Below, piece after piece: positions 22,204-31,533 of a DNA stretch of 64,000 nt. Every line of letters starts with the position of its first letter. The first letter of the stretch is position 1. The stretch comes from Burkholderiales bacterium (lineage in GTDB: Bacteria; Pseudomonadota; Gammaproteobacteria; Burkholderiales; Burkholderiaceae_A): assembly GCA_027486725.1 (NCBI GenBank), contig JAIXOP010000003.1, forward strand, positions 62,001 through 126,000. Direction: 5' to 3'. The notes beneath the pieces were generated by a model. The model searched no databases and was not told the origin of the DNA. It saw only the letters and a program-made list of their open reading frames with translations. A program made the translations under genes and the position numbers.

Positions 22204-23964
22204 ATGGCCCACTGGCAGGCCGAGGGCTTTGGCATTGGGCGCCAGCTGGCGCTGGGCCGAGCCTGGGTGGTGAGGCCCGCCTTGGAGCTGGTGGAGTCAA
22301 GTTTCGAGGCCGCCCCGGCCCTGAGTGCCGACGACGAATGCGCCCGACTGCGCAGTGCGATTGCGCAGATTCAGACCGAGCTCTCGGAGCTGCGCGCCCG
22401 ACTCCTCAGCCAGCAGACCGAGGTCGAGGCCTTTCTCGACCTGCAGGAGCTTCTGCTCCAAGATCCGCTGCTCATCGACGATGCCCTGAGCCTCATCGGC
22501 TCCGAGAGGATCGGGGCCGAACGCGCACTCATCCGCCAGATGCAGGCGGTGCTCAGCCGCTTCGATGAGATCGACGATCCCTACATCCGCGAGCGCCGGG
22601 CCGATGTGGTGCAGCTGGTCGAGCGCATTGTGGGCGCCCTCGCCGGCCAGGGCGGTGCCATTCATCAGATACCACCCCCCACCGAGGCCATGCAGCAGGC
22701 CCACGAGGGATGGATCCTCGTGGCGCACGACATCGCCCCCGCCGACATGATCCGCCTGCGCGAGTCGGGCCTGGTGGGCTTTGCGATCGATGGCGGAAGT
22801 CCAACCGCCCACACATCGATCCTGGCTCGGGGCCTGGGACTCCCGGCACTGGTGGGCACGCGCGACCTCACCCAGCGCGTGCAGACCGGCGACCTGCTGC
22901 TGCTCGATCCCCAGGGCCACCGCGTGGTCGGAGGGCTCGGGATGGAGGCCCTCCAAGAAGCGCGCGATCAGATTGCCCAAGAGGCTCAGGCTTTGCAGGC
23001 CCTGGAGGCCATCCGGCCACTTCAGGCCCAGACCGCCGACGGGGTGGCCATCGACCTTCTGGCCAACATCGAGTTTCCCAGCGATGTGGCCAGCGCCGTC
23101 GACCACGGGTGCGATGGCGTGGGTCTATTTCGCACCGAGTTCCTATTTATGAACCGCGAGGCCCTGCCGACCGAGGAAGAGCAATACCTCGCCTATCGAT
23201 CGGTGGTCGAGCAGCTGGGCGGCCGCCCCCTCACCCTGCGCACACTCGATGCCGGCGCCGACAAGGCAGTGCCCCTGCTGCAGGGCGGGCGGGCGGAGCC
23301 CCCCAATCCAGCGCTGTCGCTGCGCGCGGTCCGGCTCTGCCTGGCCGAGCCCGAACTCTTCAAGACCCAGCTGCGGGCGGCCCTGAGGGCATCGGCCCAT
23401 GGCCCCTTGCGGCTGATGATCCCGCTGGTTTCTGGCCCTGGCGAGATGGTCCAGACCCGGCGGCTCATTCTCGAGGCCCAGGGCGAGCTGCGGGCGCAGG
23501 GCCTCGCCTTCAATCCCAAAACGCCGGTGGGGGCGATGATCGAGCTGCCCTCGGCAGCCCTGGGCATCGACGGCCTGCTGGCCCACATCGACTTTGCGTC
23601 GATCGGGACCAACGACCTCATCCAATACACCCTGGCCGTCGACCGCTCAGACCCCGAGGTGGCCCATCTCTATGAGCCGCTGAGCCCCGCGGTGCTTCGA
23701 TTGATTTATCGGGTCATCCAGGCCTGTCATCGGGCCCAGACCCCCGTGTCGCTCTGCGGCGAGATGGCCGGCGATCCGGAGCTCACCCCATTGCTGCTGG
23801 GCCTGGGACTCACCAGCTTTTCGATGCCAGCGGTCGGGCTGTTGTCGGTCAAGGCAAAACTCCGGGCCGCCAGCCGACAAGCCCTCCAGGCTCCCGTGCG
23901 ACGACTTCTGAGACTTCCCGAGGCATCGATGGTGCGCCGGGGACTCGCAGGCCTCCCCCAATGA
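22204..23964 (+). CDS. ptsI: PTS enzyme I
   Basis: GGSPTAHTSILARGLGLPALVG, GVGLFRTEFLFM, FASIGTNDLIQYTLAVDRSDPEVAHLY. Confidence 0.95.
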   Translation: MAHWQAEGFGIGRQLALGRAWVVRPALELVESSFEAAPALSADDECARLRSAIAQIQTELSELRARLLSQQTEVEAFLDLQELLLQDPLLIDDALSLIGSERIGAERALIRQMQAVLSRFDEIDDPYIRERRADVVQLVERIVGALAGQGGAIHQIPPPTEAMQQAHEGWILVAHDIAPADMIRLRESGLVGFAIDGGSPTAHTSILARGLGLPALVGTRDLTQRVQTGDLLLLDPQGHRVVGGLGMEALQEARDQIAQEAQALQALEAIRPLQAQTADGVAIDLLANIEFPSDVASAVDHGCDGVGLFRTEFLFMNREALPTEEEQYLAYRSVVEQLGGRPLTLRTLDAGADKAVPLLQGGRAEPPNPALSLRAVRLCLAEPELFKTQLRAALRASAHGPLRLMIPLVSGPGEMVQTRRLILEAQGELRAQGLAFNPKTPVGAMIELPSAALGIDGLLAHIDFASIGTNDLIQYTLAVDRSDPEVAHLYEPLSPAVLRLIYRVIQACHRAQTPVSLCGEMAGDPELTPLLLGLGLTSFSMPAVGLLSVKAKLRAASRQALQAPVRRLLRLPEASMVRRGLAGLPQ

Positions 23965-24235
23965 CGAGATGCCCCTGGCGCATGGCCGCGACCACCAGCT
24001 CGGTGCGATTGCGGGCCTGAAAGCTGCGCATCAAGGCGGCCAGATGCACCTTGATGGTTCCCTCGGAGAGGCCGAGCGTGCGGCAGATGACCTTGGTCGA
24101 ATGGCCATGGGCCAGTTCGGCCAACACGTCGCGTTGGCGGCGGGTGAGGTGGACCAGCCCATCGGCACCAGCCCGGTCCGCGGGCACAATGATGGGCTGA
24201 GGGTTTGGGTGGGAGAATGGGTAGGTATGCTTCAT
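23849..24235 (-). CDS. Small stand-alone LuxR-family HTH regulator
   Basis: MKHTYPFSHPNPQPIIVPADRAGADGLVHLTRRQRDVLAELAHGHSTKVICRTLGLSEGTIKVHLAALMRSFQARNRTELVVAAMRQG: LuxR HTH with no receiver domain; ORF track start 24343 is longer. Confidence 0.75.
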   Translation of the reverse strand: MKHTYPFSHPNPQPIIVPADRAGADGLVHLTRRQRDVLAELAHGHSTKVICRTLGLSEGTIKVHLAALMRSFQARNRTELVVAAMRQGHLVIGGGLRVPGAPSMPREVSEVVAREPGGLVGWRPGVLP

Positions 24236-24366
24236 GGCAATCTCGGGAACTTTGGGTTGTGGGGGCTGGGAGTGGATTCGTGAGGCAATCTCAAGGAGTG
24301 ACGAATCTTTAGTTTTTGATTGGCCCCCCGTCGCCCTGTCCACGGGTATGTCACCTTTTCACTGAT

Positions 24367-25527
24367 ATGAACACTTCCACCACCGCCGAGCTTGGTGTTG
24401 TTCACCCCCAGCGGGTCTCGTTCGCCGAGCCGCTGGCGCTGGACTGCGGCCGACAGCTCGAGGGCTTCGAGCTGGTCTACGAGACCTACGGCCAGCTCAA
24501 TGCCGAGCGCTCGAATGCGGTGCTGGTCTGCCATGCCCTCAATGCATCGCACCACGTGGCGGGCATCAGTGCCGATGCGGCGGCTGTTCGCGGGTGGTGG
24601 GACAACATGGTCGGCCCGGGCAAGCCCGTCGACACCGATCGATACTTCGTGGTGGGAGTCAACAACCTTGGCTCCTGCTTCGGGTCCACCGGCCCCACCA
24701 GCACCAACCCCGCCACGGGCGAGCCCTACGGAAGCGACTTTCCCCTGGTCACCGTCAACGACTGGGTGCAGGCCCAGGCTAGGCTTGCCGACCACCTCGG
24801 CATCGACTGCTTCGCCGCAGTCATGGGCGGAAGCCTGGGCGGGATGCAGGCCCTGCAGTGGGCCCTGGCCTTTCCCGAGCGCCTGCGGCTGGCGGTGGTC
24901 ATCGCCTCCACAGCGCGGCTCTCGGCCCAGAACATCGCATTCAACGAGGTGGCCCGCCGGGCCATTCTCAATGACCCCGACTTCCGCTCGGGCCACTTCT
25001 ATCGCGATGGGGTTGTGCCGCGACTTGGCCTGTCGGTGGCCCGAATGATTGGCCACATCACCTACCTCTCCGACGACGACATGGCGCAGAAATTCGGGCG
25101 GGCGCTCCAGGGCAAGACCCAGCTCGATTACAACTTCGAGCCCGAGTTCGAGATCGAGTCTTACCTGCGCTATCAGGGCGAGAAGTTCTCCACCTACTTC
25201 GATGCCAACACCTACCTCCGGCTGACCAAGGCCCTCGATTATTTCGATCCTGCCCAGTCGACGGGCGGAGACCTGACGGCAGCCATGGCGAACGCCCGCT
25301 GCGCATTTGCCATCGCCAGCTTCACCACCGACTGGCGCTTTCCACCCGAGCGCAGCCGCGAGATCGTGCGTGCCCTCATGGCCCACCGGGCCGATGTGAG
25401 CTACGCCGAGATCGATGCGCCCCACGGCCACGACGCATTTCTGATGGACCACCCGGTCTACCACCGCTTCGTGCGCACCGTCTTCGACCGGCTGGCCACA
25501 CAGGTTGGCCTGGGGGTGGGCGCATGA
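24367..25527 (+). CDS. metX: Homoserine O-acyltransferase
   Basis: alpha/beta hydrolase; [41 protein letters not shown]; followed by metW. Confidence 0.95.
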   Translation: MNTSTTAELGVVHPQRVSFAEPLALDCGRQLEGFELVYETYGQLNAERSNAVLVCHALNASHHVAGISADAAAVRGWWDNMVGPGKPVDTDRYFVVGVNNLGSCFGSTGPTSTNPATGEPYGSDFPLVTVNDWVQAQARLADHLGIDCFAAVMGGSLGGMQALQWALAFPERLRLAVVIASTARLSAQNIAFNEVARRAILNDPDFRSGHFYRDGVVPRLGLSVARMIGHITYLSDDDMAQKFGRALQGKTQLDYNFEPEFEIESYLRYQGEKFSTYFDANTYLRLTKALDYFDPAQSTGGDLTAAMANARCAFAIASFTTDWRFPPERSREIVRALMAHRADVSYAEIDAPHGHDAFLMDHPVYHRFVRTVFDRLATQVGLGVGA

Positions 25528-26129
25528 GCCTGCGTGCAGACCTGCAGTGGCTCGCCCGATGGATCCCCGAGGGCTCGCACGTCCTCGACCTGGGCTGCGG
25601 CAACGGCGATCTGCTCGCCCACCTGCAGACCCACCAGGGGTGCACCGGCTATGGGGTCGAGCTCGACGACGACCGCGTGGCCGAGGGCATCTCGCGGGGC
25701 CTCAACATCATCCAGGCCAACATCGACGAGAGCCTGGCGCGGTTCTCCGGGCTGCGCTTCGACGTGGTCATTCTGTCGCAGGCCCTGCAGGCCACCCACC
25801 GCACCGAGGCGGTGGTGCGCGATCTGGCCCAGCTCGGCGACCGGGTGGTGGTGAGCCTGCCCAACTTTGGCCACTACTCCCACATCCTGTCCTTGCTGCG
25901 TGGGCACATGCCGGTCAATGCCCGCCTGCCCTACGCCTGGCACAACACGCCCAATCTGCACTTCGCCACCCTGGCCGACTTTGAGCAGCTGCTCGCCGAC
26001 CTGGGCATGCAGACCCTGCACCGGGCCTACCTGCGCGAGACCGACGATGGCGATGCGGTGCCGGTTCACCTCGCTCCGGCGCTGCGGGCCACCCTCGCGC
26101 TGTATGCCTACCGGCGCCCGAGCGCCTAA
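25524..26129 (+). CDS. metW: Methionine biosynthesis protein MetW
   Basis: [18 protein letters not shown]...[28 protein letters not shown]; 4-nt overlap with metX. Confidence 0.94.
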   Translation: MSLRADLQWLARWIPEGSHVLDLGCGNGDLLAHLQTHQGCTGYGVELDDDRVAEGISRGLNIIQANIDESLARFSGLRFDVVILSQALQATHRTEAVVRDLAQLGDRVVVSLPNFGHYSHILSLLRGHMPVNARLPYAWHNTPNLHFATLADFEQLLADLGMQTLHRAYLRETDDGDAVPVHLAPALRATLALYAYRRPSA

Positions 26130-26132
26130 GCC

Positions 26133-26654
26133 ATGACTCCCCAGATTCCCCCGCGCCTGCCCTCGGTGGCCCTGCTCTTGGGCTACGGCGGACTCATTCC
26201 CTTCTGGGCGCTGGCCCTCTTGCCGGGCGCCGTGGCCGAGGCCCTGCCGTTTTCGGTGGCCGATGCGCTGCTGCTCTACGGGGCGCTGATCGTGACCTTC
26301 GTTGGAGCGATCTCCTGGGGCATCGCACTGGTGCATCCCCATGCAGCGCCCGAGCTGCGCAGTCAGCTGCTGATCTACAGCGTGCTGCCCTCGCTCATCT
26401 GCTTTGCCACCCTGGTCTGGCAACGGGGCCCTGCGCAGGGCCATGATGCCGCGAGCTCGGGTGGGTCGGGCGTTGGCCTGGCTGCGGCAGTGCTCATTGC
26501 GGTAGCTCTCCTGGCCCTGCGGCAGGATCGCCGCCTGAGCCGGCGGCTGGCGATGCCCGAGGGATTCCTTCGGCTGCGCCTGCACCTCACCGTGGGCGCT
26601 GCCCTGGGCCTGGCGGTGGGAGCGGTGCGCCACAGCGCCGGGCTGCTCGGATGA
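26133..26654 (+). CDS. DUF3429-like integral membrane protein
   Basis: LLGYGGLIPFWALALLP...YGALIVTFVGAISWGIAL. Confidence 0.75.
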   Translation: MTPQIPPRLPSVALLLGYGGLIPFWALALLPGAVAEALPFSVADALLLYGALIVTFVGAISWGIALVHPHAAPELRSQLLIYSVLPSLICFATLVWQRGPAQGHDAASSGGSGVGLAAAVLIAVALLALRQDRRLSRRLAMPEGFLRLRLHLTVGAALGLAVGAVRHSAGLLG

Positions 26655-27958
26655 CCGCCGCGGGCAGGCCGTTGGGTCTTGCCCTGGCCATGTGGGGTCT
26701 GGCCGCGCTCTTCTACCTCATCGATTTCTTCCACCGGGTCTCGCCGGCAGCGCTGGCCGAGGATCTCTCGCGGGACCTCGCGCCCACCGCGGCAAGCCTA
26801 GGCACCCTGTCGTCGGCCTACTTCATCACCTACGCCCTGCTGCAGGTGCCCCTGGGCATGCTGGTTGACCGATTCGGTCCGCGCCGCATCATTGCCCTGG
26901 CGGCGCTCTCCAGCAGCCTGGGCGCCCTGGGCTTTGCGGTGGCCTCCGGCCTGGAAACCGGATGGGCCGGACGAATGCTGCTGGGCGCCTCGGGGGCAGT
27001 GGCCTGGACCGCGATGCTCAAGGTCGGAGCGCAGTGGTTCTCACCGGCCCAGTTCGCTCGCATCTCGGGCCTGTCGCTGTCGGTGGGTGCACTGGGCGCC
27101 ATCCTCTCGGGGCTGCCCCTGCGGGCGGCCGCCGATGCCCTGGGCTGGCGCACCGTGATCCTGCTGAGCAGCAGCGCCTCGGCACTGCTGGCCATCGCGG
27201 TCTGGAGGTATCTGCGCGACTCTCCAGGCCCCAAGACCGAAGGCCAAGACCGCGCCGAAGCAGCCCCCCAGGCGCGGCCCATGCCCACCACACCCGCCGA
27301 CACCTCGGTGGGCCGCAATCTGCTCTGGCACTGCCTTGGGCAGATGGGCATGACCGGCAGCATGGCCGCGGTGGCCTGGCTCTGGGCGGTGCCCTACCTC
27401 ACCCAGGTGCACGGCCTCACCGCACAGCAGGCCACCAGCACCACCAGCCTGATGATGGTCTTCATGGCTGCGGGGGCGCTCACGCTGGGGGCCATTTCCG
27501 ACGTGCTGCGCAACCGACAGATGCCGCTGGCCTTGGGCACCCTGGGCGTGGGTCTGGCGCTGATTGGCCTGGGCAGCGGCTGGGCCGAAGGCTCGGTGAC
27601 CCGCGCCGTGGCCCTGCTTTGGATGATGGGCCTGGCCTCGGGCGCGATGGTCCTGGCCTTTGCCCTGGGCAAAGACCTCATTCACGACGAGCGCACGGGC
27701 ACCGTGGTGGCGGTGGTCAACTTCAGCGTGATGCTGGGCAGCATCGTGCTGCCCCCGGCCTTTGGCCTGATCCTCGATGCCTTCTGGGCAGGTTCGATGA
27801 GCGATGGCGTTCGCATCTACACCGCCGAGGGATTCCGATGGGCATTTTTGGGGCTTGGGCTCTGGGTGCTGCTCACCCTGGCCTTTCAGCGTGGGGTGCG
27901 TCTGACCCCGGCGCCCAAGCTGCGCTTCCCTCTTAGTCCTTCCAAAACGCAGCGCTGA
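26651..27958 (+). CDS. MFS transporter
   Basis: SSAYFITYALLQVPLGMLVDRFGPRRIIALAAL...; 12-TM-like. Confidence 0.88.
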   Translation: MTAAGRPLGLALAMWGLAALFYLIDFFHRVSPAALAEDLSRDLAPTAASLGTLSSAYFITYALLQVPLGMLVDRFGPRRIIALAALSSSLGALGFAVASGLETGWAGRMLLGASGAVAWTAMLKVGAQWFSPAQFARISGLSLSVGALGAILSGLPLRAAADALGWRTVILLSSSASALLAIAVWRYLRDSPGPKTEGQDRAEAAPQARPMPTTPADTSVGRNLLWHCLGQMGMTGSMAAVAWLWAVPYLTQVHGLTAQQATSTTSLMMVFMAAGALTLGAISDVLRNRQMPLALGTLGVGLALIGLGSGWAEGSVTRAVALLWMMGLASGAMVLAFALGKDLIHDERTGTVVAVVNFSVMLGSIVLPPAFGLILDAFWAGSMSDGVRIYTAEGFRWAFLGLGLWVLLTLAFQRGVRLTPAPKLRFPLSPSKTQR

Positions 27959-29381
27959 ACAGCACCAGCACCGTGAGCAGCTCGAGCCGCCCCAACACCA
28001 TGAGGGCAGTGAAGATACCCAGCTGAAAGTTCGACAGCGCTCCATAATTTCCCACGGGACCGATCTCGTTGAGGCCGGGACCCATATTGTTCAGGCTCGC
28101 CAGCACACCCGAGACTGCGGTGGTGTCGGCCATGCCTGTGAGCAACAGCAACAGACAGCTCACCATCACCACCAGGCCGTAGAACAGCATGAAGGCCGTG
28201 ACCCCGGAGAGCACGGACGGCGACACGATGGTGCCCTCGAGCTGCACCGGATCGACAGCACGCGGATGAACGATGCGGTCGAGCTCGCGCCGGGCCTGCT
28301 TGCTCATGAGGATCAGCCGAATCATTTTGATGCCACCGCCGGTGGAGCCGGAACTCGAGACCACGCAGGAGAGCAGGATCATGAGCCAGGGCGCAAAGAC
28401 AGGCCACAGGCCGTAGTCGATCGAGGCAAATCCCGTGGTGGTGGCAATGGACACCACATTGAAGGCGGCATGCCGAAGCGCCTCACCCCAGGGCATGCCG
28501 TGGAAGGCGAGAACCAACGCCACCGCCGCAACCCCCAGGGCGAGCAGGGCGAGGGTGTATCGGGCCTCTGGGCAGTGCCGATACGGCTGCAGGCTGCGCG
28601 AGCGCAGTGCCGAGAAATGGGCCGCAAAGTTCAGGGCACAGACCGACATGAAGACCACGGCGACCAACTCGATGGCCACGCTGTCGAAGGCCATGAAGCT
28701 GTTGCCGTAGTTGCTCAGGCCCCCAAGACTGACGGTGGCCCCCGCATGAACAATGGCGTCGAAGTGGCCCATGCCCGCCAGCACAAAGCCCAAATAGCAG
28801 GCCACAGTGATCAGGAGATAGGTGCCATAAAGGCCTTTGGCCGTCTCGGCAATGCGGGGCGTGAGCTTCGAGTCCTTCATGGGGCCCGGCGTCTCGGCTT
28901 TGAAAATCTGCATGCCCCCCACGCCCAGGAGCGGAAGGATGGCCACCGCCAGCACCAGGATTCCCATGCCCCCCAGCCACTGCAGAAGACCCCGCCACAA
29001 CAGCAACGCCCGAGGCAGTTCCTCGGGCGCACCGAACACGGTGCTGCCGGTGGTGGTGATGGCCGAGACCGCCTCAAAGAGGGCGGCAGAAAATCGGAGG
29101 TCTTCGACGAACCAATAGAACGGCAGAGCGGCAAAGGCCGACAGGATGATCCAGACCATGGCCGCCATGAAAATGCCATCGCGGGGTCCAAGCTCGGTTT
29201 TTTGACGACGGCTGAGCAGCAGCCCCAAGCCTCCGAGTCCCACGGCCAGGGCCGATGCCCGAAGGAAACTGGGCACGGAGGGATCGGGACCAAAAACCAG
29301 CATCACCAGCGGCACCAGCATGAACAGGCCAAAGGCAAGCACCAGCAGGCTCATGATTCGCAACAGCGGGAACCACTTCAT
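27933..29381 (-). CDS. trkH: Trk system potassium uptake protein TrkH
   Basis: ETPGPMKDSKLTPRIAETAKGLYGTYLLIT, TTTGFASIDYGLWP, SSSGSTGGGIKMIR selectivity-filter motifs; next to trkA. Confidence 0.95.
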   Translation of the reverse strand: MKWFPLLRIMSLLVLAFGLFMLVPLVMLVFGPDPSVPSFLRASALAVGLGGLGLLLSRRQKTELGPRDGIFMAAMVWIILSAFAALPFYWFVEDLRFSAALFEAVSAITTTGSTVFGAPEELPRALLLWRGLLQWLGGMGILVLAVAILPLLGVGGMQIFKAETPGPMKDSKLTPRIAETAKGLYGTYLLITVACYLGFVLAGMGHFDAIVHAGATVSLGGLSNYGNSFMAFDSVAIELVAVVFMSVCALNFAAHFSALRSRSLQPYRHCPEARYTLALLALGVAAVALVLAFHGMPWGEALRHAAFNVVSIATTTGFASIDYGLWPVFAPWLMILLSCVVSSSGSTGGGIKMIRLILMSKQARRELDRIVHPRAVDPVQLEGTIVSPSVLSGVTAFMLFYGLVVMVSCLLLLLTGMADTTAVSGVLASLNNMGPGLNEIGPVGNYGALSNFQLGIFTALMVLGRLELLTVLVLFSAAFWKD

Positions 29382-30769
29382 CCAAAGAATCCCGCCGAGA
29401 CCTGAAAGAGTTTTTCCACACGAGGAATTGTTCGACGCTTGGTCACAAACAGGATGCAGTGGTCTTCGGATTGCACCACCACATCGTGGTGGGCCATCAG
29501 CACCTGGGCACCCTCGCCCTCGCCCCGGACCAATGCGCCGATGAGCACTCCCGCGGGCAAGGCAATGTCCTCGATGCGGCGCCCCACCACCTTCGATGTT
29601 CGACTATCGCCGTGGGCAATCAGCTCCAGCGCCTCGGCCGCACCTCGGCGCAGGGTGTGAACAGCGGCCACATCGCCCCGTCGCACGTATTTCAAGAGCT
29701 CACCCAGGGTGACCTGCGAGGGCGTGAGCGCAATGTCGATGCGCGTGCCCTCCATCAATTCCGCATAGGCCTTGCGATTGATCAGGGCCAGCACGCGCCT
29801 TGCCCCCATCCGCTTGGCCAGCAGTGCAGACATGATGTTGTTTTCGTCGTCGTTGGTGAGCGCGAGAAACAGATCGACCTGGGCAACGTTCTCCTGCTCC
29901 AACAATTCCTCGTCGGTGGCGTCGCCATGAAGCACGAGGGCACGGCCATTGAGGCGCTGCGCCAGCTCCTCGCATCGAGTGCGGCTGCCTTCGATGATCT
30001 TGGGAGTCACATCGCCGCCGATGGCCTCGGCCAGACGCAGGCCCACATTGCCTCCGCCCGCAATCATCACTCGCCGAACGGGCGAGTCCATGCGGCGAAG
30101 CTCACGCACGACTTGGCGAATGTCGGGCGTGGCGGCCAAGAAAAAGACCTCGTCGTCGGGCTCGATGCAGGTCTCGCCCTCGGGAAGAATCGCGCGGCCG
30201 CGCCGGAAAATGGCCACCACCCGGGCGTCGATGCCGGGCAGGTGCTGGCGCAGATCGCGAATCGGGTGGCGAACCATCGGGCTGCCCTCGGCGGCCCGAA
30301 CCCCCAGCAGGCTGACCCGACCGCCCGCAAACTCGAGCACCTGCAGGGCTTCGGGGATGTCGATGAGGCGATGCAGCGTCTCGGTGATCGTGTGCTCGGG
30401 GCTGATGGCCACATCCACCCCAAAGCCATCTGGACCAATCACCTCTGGATTTTTGGCCCATTGGCCCTCGCGCAGCCGAACAATGCGCCGCGGCGTGTTG
30501 AAGGATCGGGCACAGATCTGGCAGGCGACGAGATTGACCTCATCGCTGGCTGTCACAGCAATCAGAAGATCGGCGTCTTCCGCGCCGGCGCGACGAAGCA
30601 CGTCGAGGTTGCTGCCGGAGCCCTGCACCGTGCGCAGGTCCAGCCGCTCTTGGAGCTGCTGAAGCACCGCAGGATCGCGGTCGACCACCGTGACATCGTT
30701 GCGCTCCGACACCAGCGATTCGGCCAGGCCCTGGCCCACGCGGCCAGCACCAAGGATGAGGATCTTCAT
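29378..30769 (-). CDS. trkA: Trk system potassium transport regulatory protein TrkA
   Basis: MKILILGAGRVGQGLAESLVSERNDVTVVDRDPAVL; duplicated RCK N domains; ORF track start is too long. Confidence 0.95.
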   Translation of the reverse strand: MKILILGAGRVGQGLAESLVSERNDVTVVDRDPAVLQQLQERLDLRTVQGSGSNLDVLRRAGAEDADLLIAVTASDEVNLVACQICARSFNTPRRIVRLREGQWAKNPEVIGPDGFGVDVAISPEHTITETLHRLIDIPEALQVLEFAGGRVSLLGVRAAEGSPMVRHPIRDLRQHLPGIDARVVAIFRRGRAILPEGETCIEPDDEVFFLAATPDIRQVVRELRRMDSPVRRVMIAGGGNVGLRLAEAIGGDVTPKIIEGSRTRCEELAQRLNGRALVLHGDATDEELLEQENVAQVDLFLALTNDDENNIMSALLAKRMGARRVLALINRKAYAELMEGTRIDIALTPSQVTLGELLKYVRRGDVAAVHTLRRGAAEALELIAHGDSRTSKVVGRRIEDIALPAGVLIGALVRGEGEGAQVLMAHHDVVVQSEDHCILFVTKRRTIPRVEKLFQVSAGFFG

Positions 30770-30828
30770 GCGATTCGGAGGGGGTTGGTTGCGCGGGTAG
30801 GACTTGCTGACCCTTAGGCTGCTTGCCC

Positions 30829-31533
30829 TCAGGCCGCGGCCCGTCGGGCCTGAGCGGTTCGCCCGGGCTCCAGACCGAGCTGCCGGATCTTGCGATACAG
30901 GTGGGTGCGCTCCAGGCCGCAACGCTCGGCCAAGCGGGTCATGTTGCCGCCATCCTTCGCCATTTGGTATTCGAAGTAAATGCGCTCGAAAGCATCGCGC
31001 AGTTCGCGCAGAGGCATTTCCAGGTCGAGCTCCAATAGGGCTTTCTGCGCAGTGTCGAGATCAAAGAGGGGGCCGCGCTCGGCCAGGGCCCGGGCCTCGG
31101 CCTCGGCCTGCGCCTGAGCCACCTCGGCCTGGGCCTGCGCCACCGCCGTCTGCCAGGCCTTCTGCACGGTGCCCTTGTCCACCGCGGCCTGCACCGACTT
31201 CAACAGCTTGTTGAGGGCGATGGGCTTTTCGAGGAAGTCCAAGGCGCCAATGCGGGTGGCCTCGACCGCAGTGTCGATGGTCGCGTGGCCCGACATCATG
31301 AGCACCGGCATAGTGAGCATGCCTCGGCGCGACCATTCCTTAAGCAGGGTGATGCCATCCATATCGGGCATCCAGATGTCGAGCAGCACCACGTCGGGCT
31401 CTTTGTCTTCCCGGGCGCGCAGGGCAGCTTGGGCGGAGTCGGCCACCCGCACGTCGTAGCCCTCGTCCTCGAGCACCTCGGTGAGGAGCTCGCGGATGCC
31501 CACCTCGTCGTCGACCACCAGAATTTCAGCCAT
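30829..31533 (-). CDS. NtrX-like response regulator lacking a AAA+ domain (REC - linker - Fis HTH)
   Basis: MAEILVVDDEVGIRELLTEVLEDEGYDV...DIWMPDMDGITLL...; A/Q/E-rich linker; MTRLAERCGLERTHLYRKIRQLGLEPG Fis-type HTH; no GESGTGKE/GAFTGA motifs. Confidence 0.88.
   Translation of the reverse strand: MAEILVVDDEVGIRELLTEVLEDEGYDVRVADSAQAALRAREDKEPDVVLLDIWMPDMDGITLLKEWSRRGMLTMPVLMMSGHATIDTAVEATRIGALDFLEKPIALNKLLKSVQAAVDKGTVQKAWQTAVAQAQAEVAQAQAEAEARALAERGPLFDLDTAQKALLELDLEMPLRELRDAFERIYFEYQMAKDGGNMTRLAERCGLERTHLYRKIRQLGLEPGRTAQARRAAA

Noticed and set aside
24236-24366. Possible SAM riboswitch upstream of metX
   Set aside because: Only about 130 bp shared with a divergent gene; I could not match any SAM-I/SAM-II consensus core by eye. 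An Infernal/Rfam scan would be decisive.
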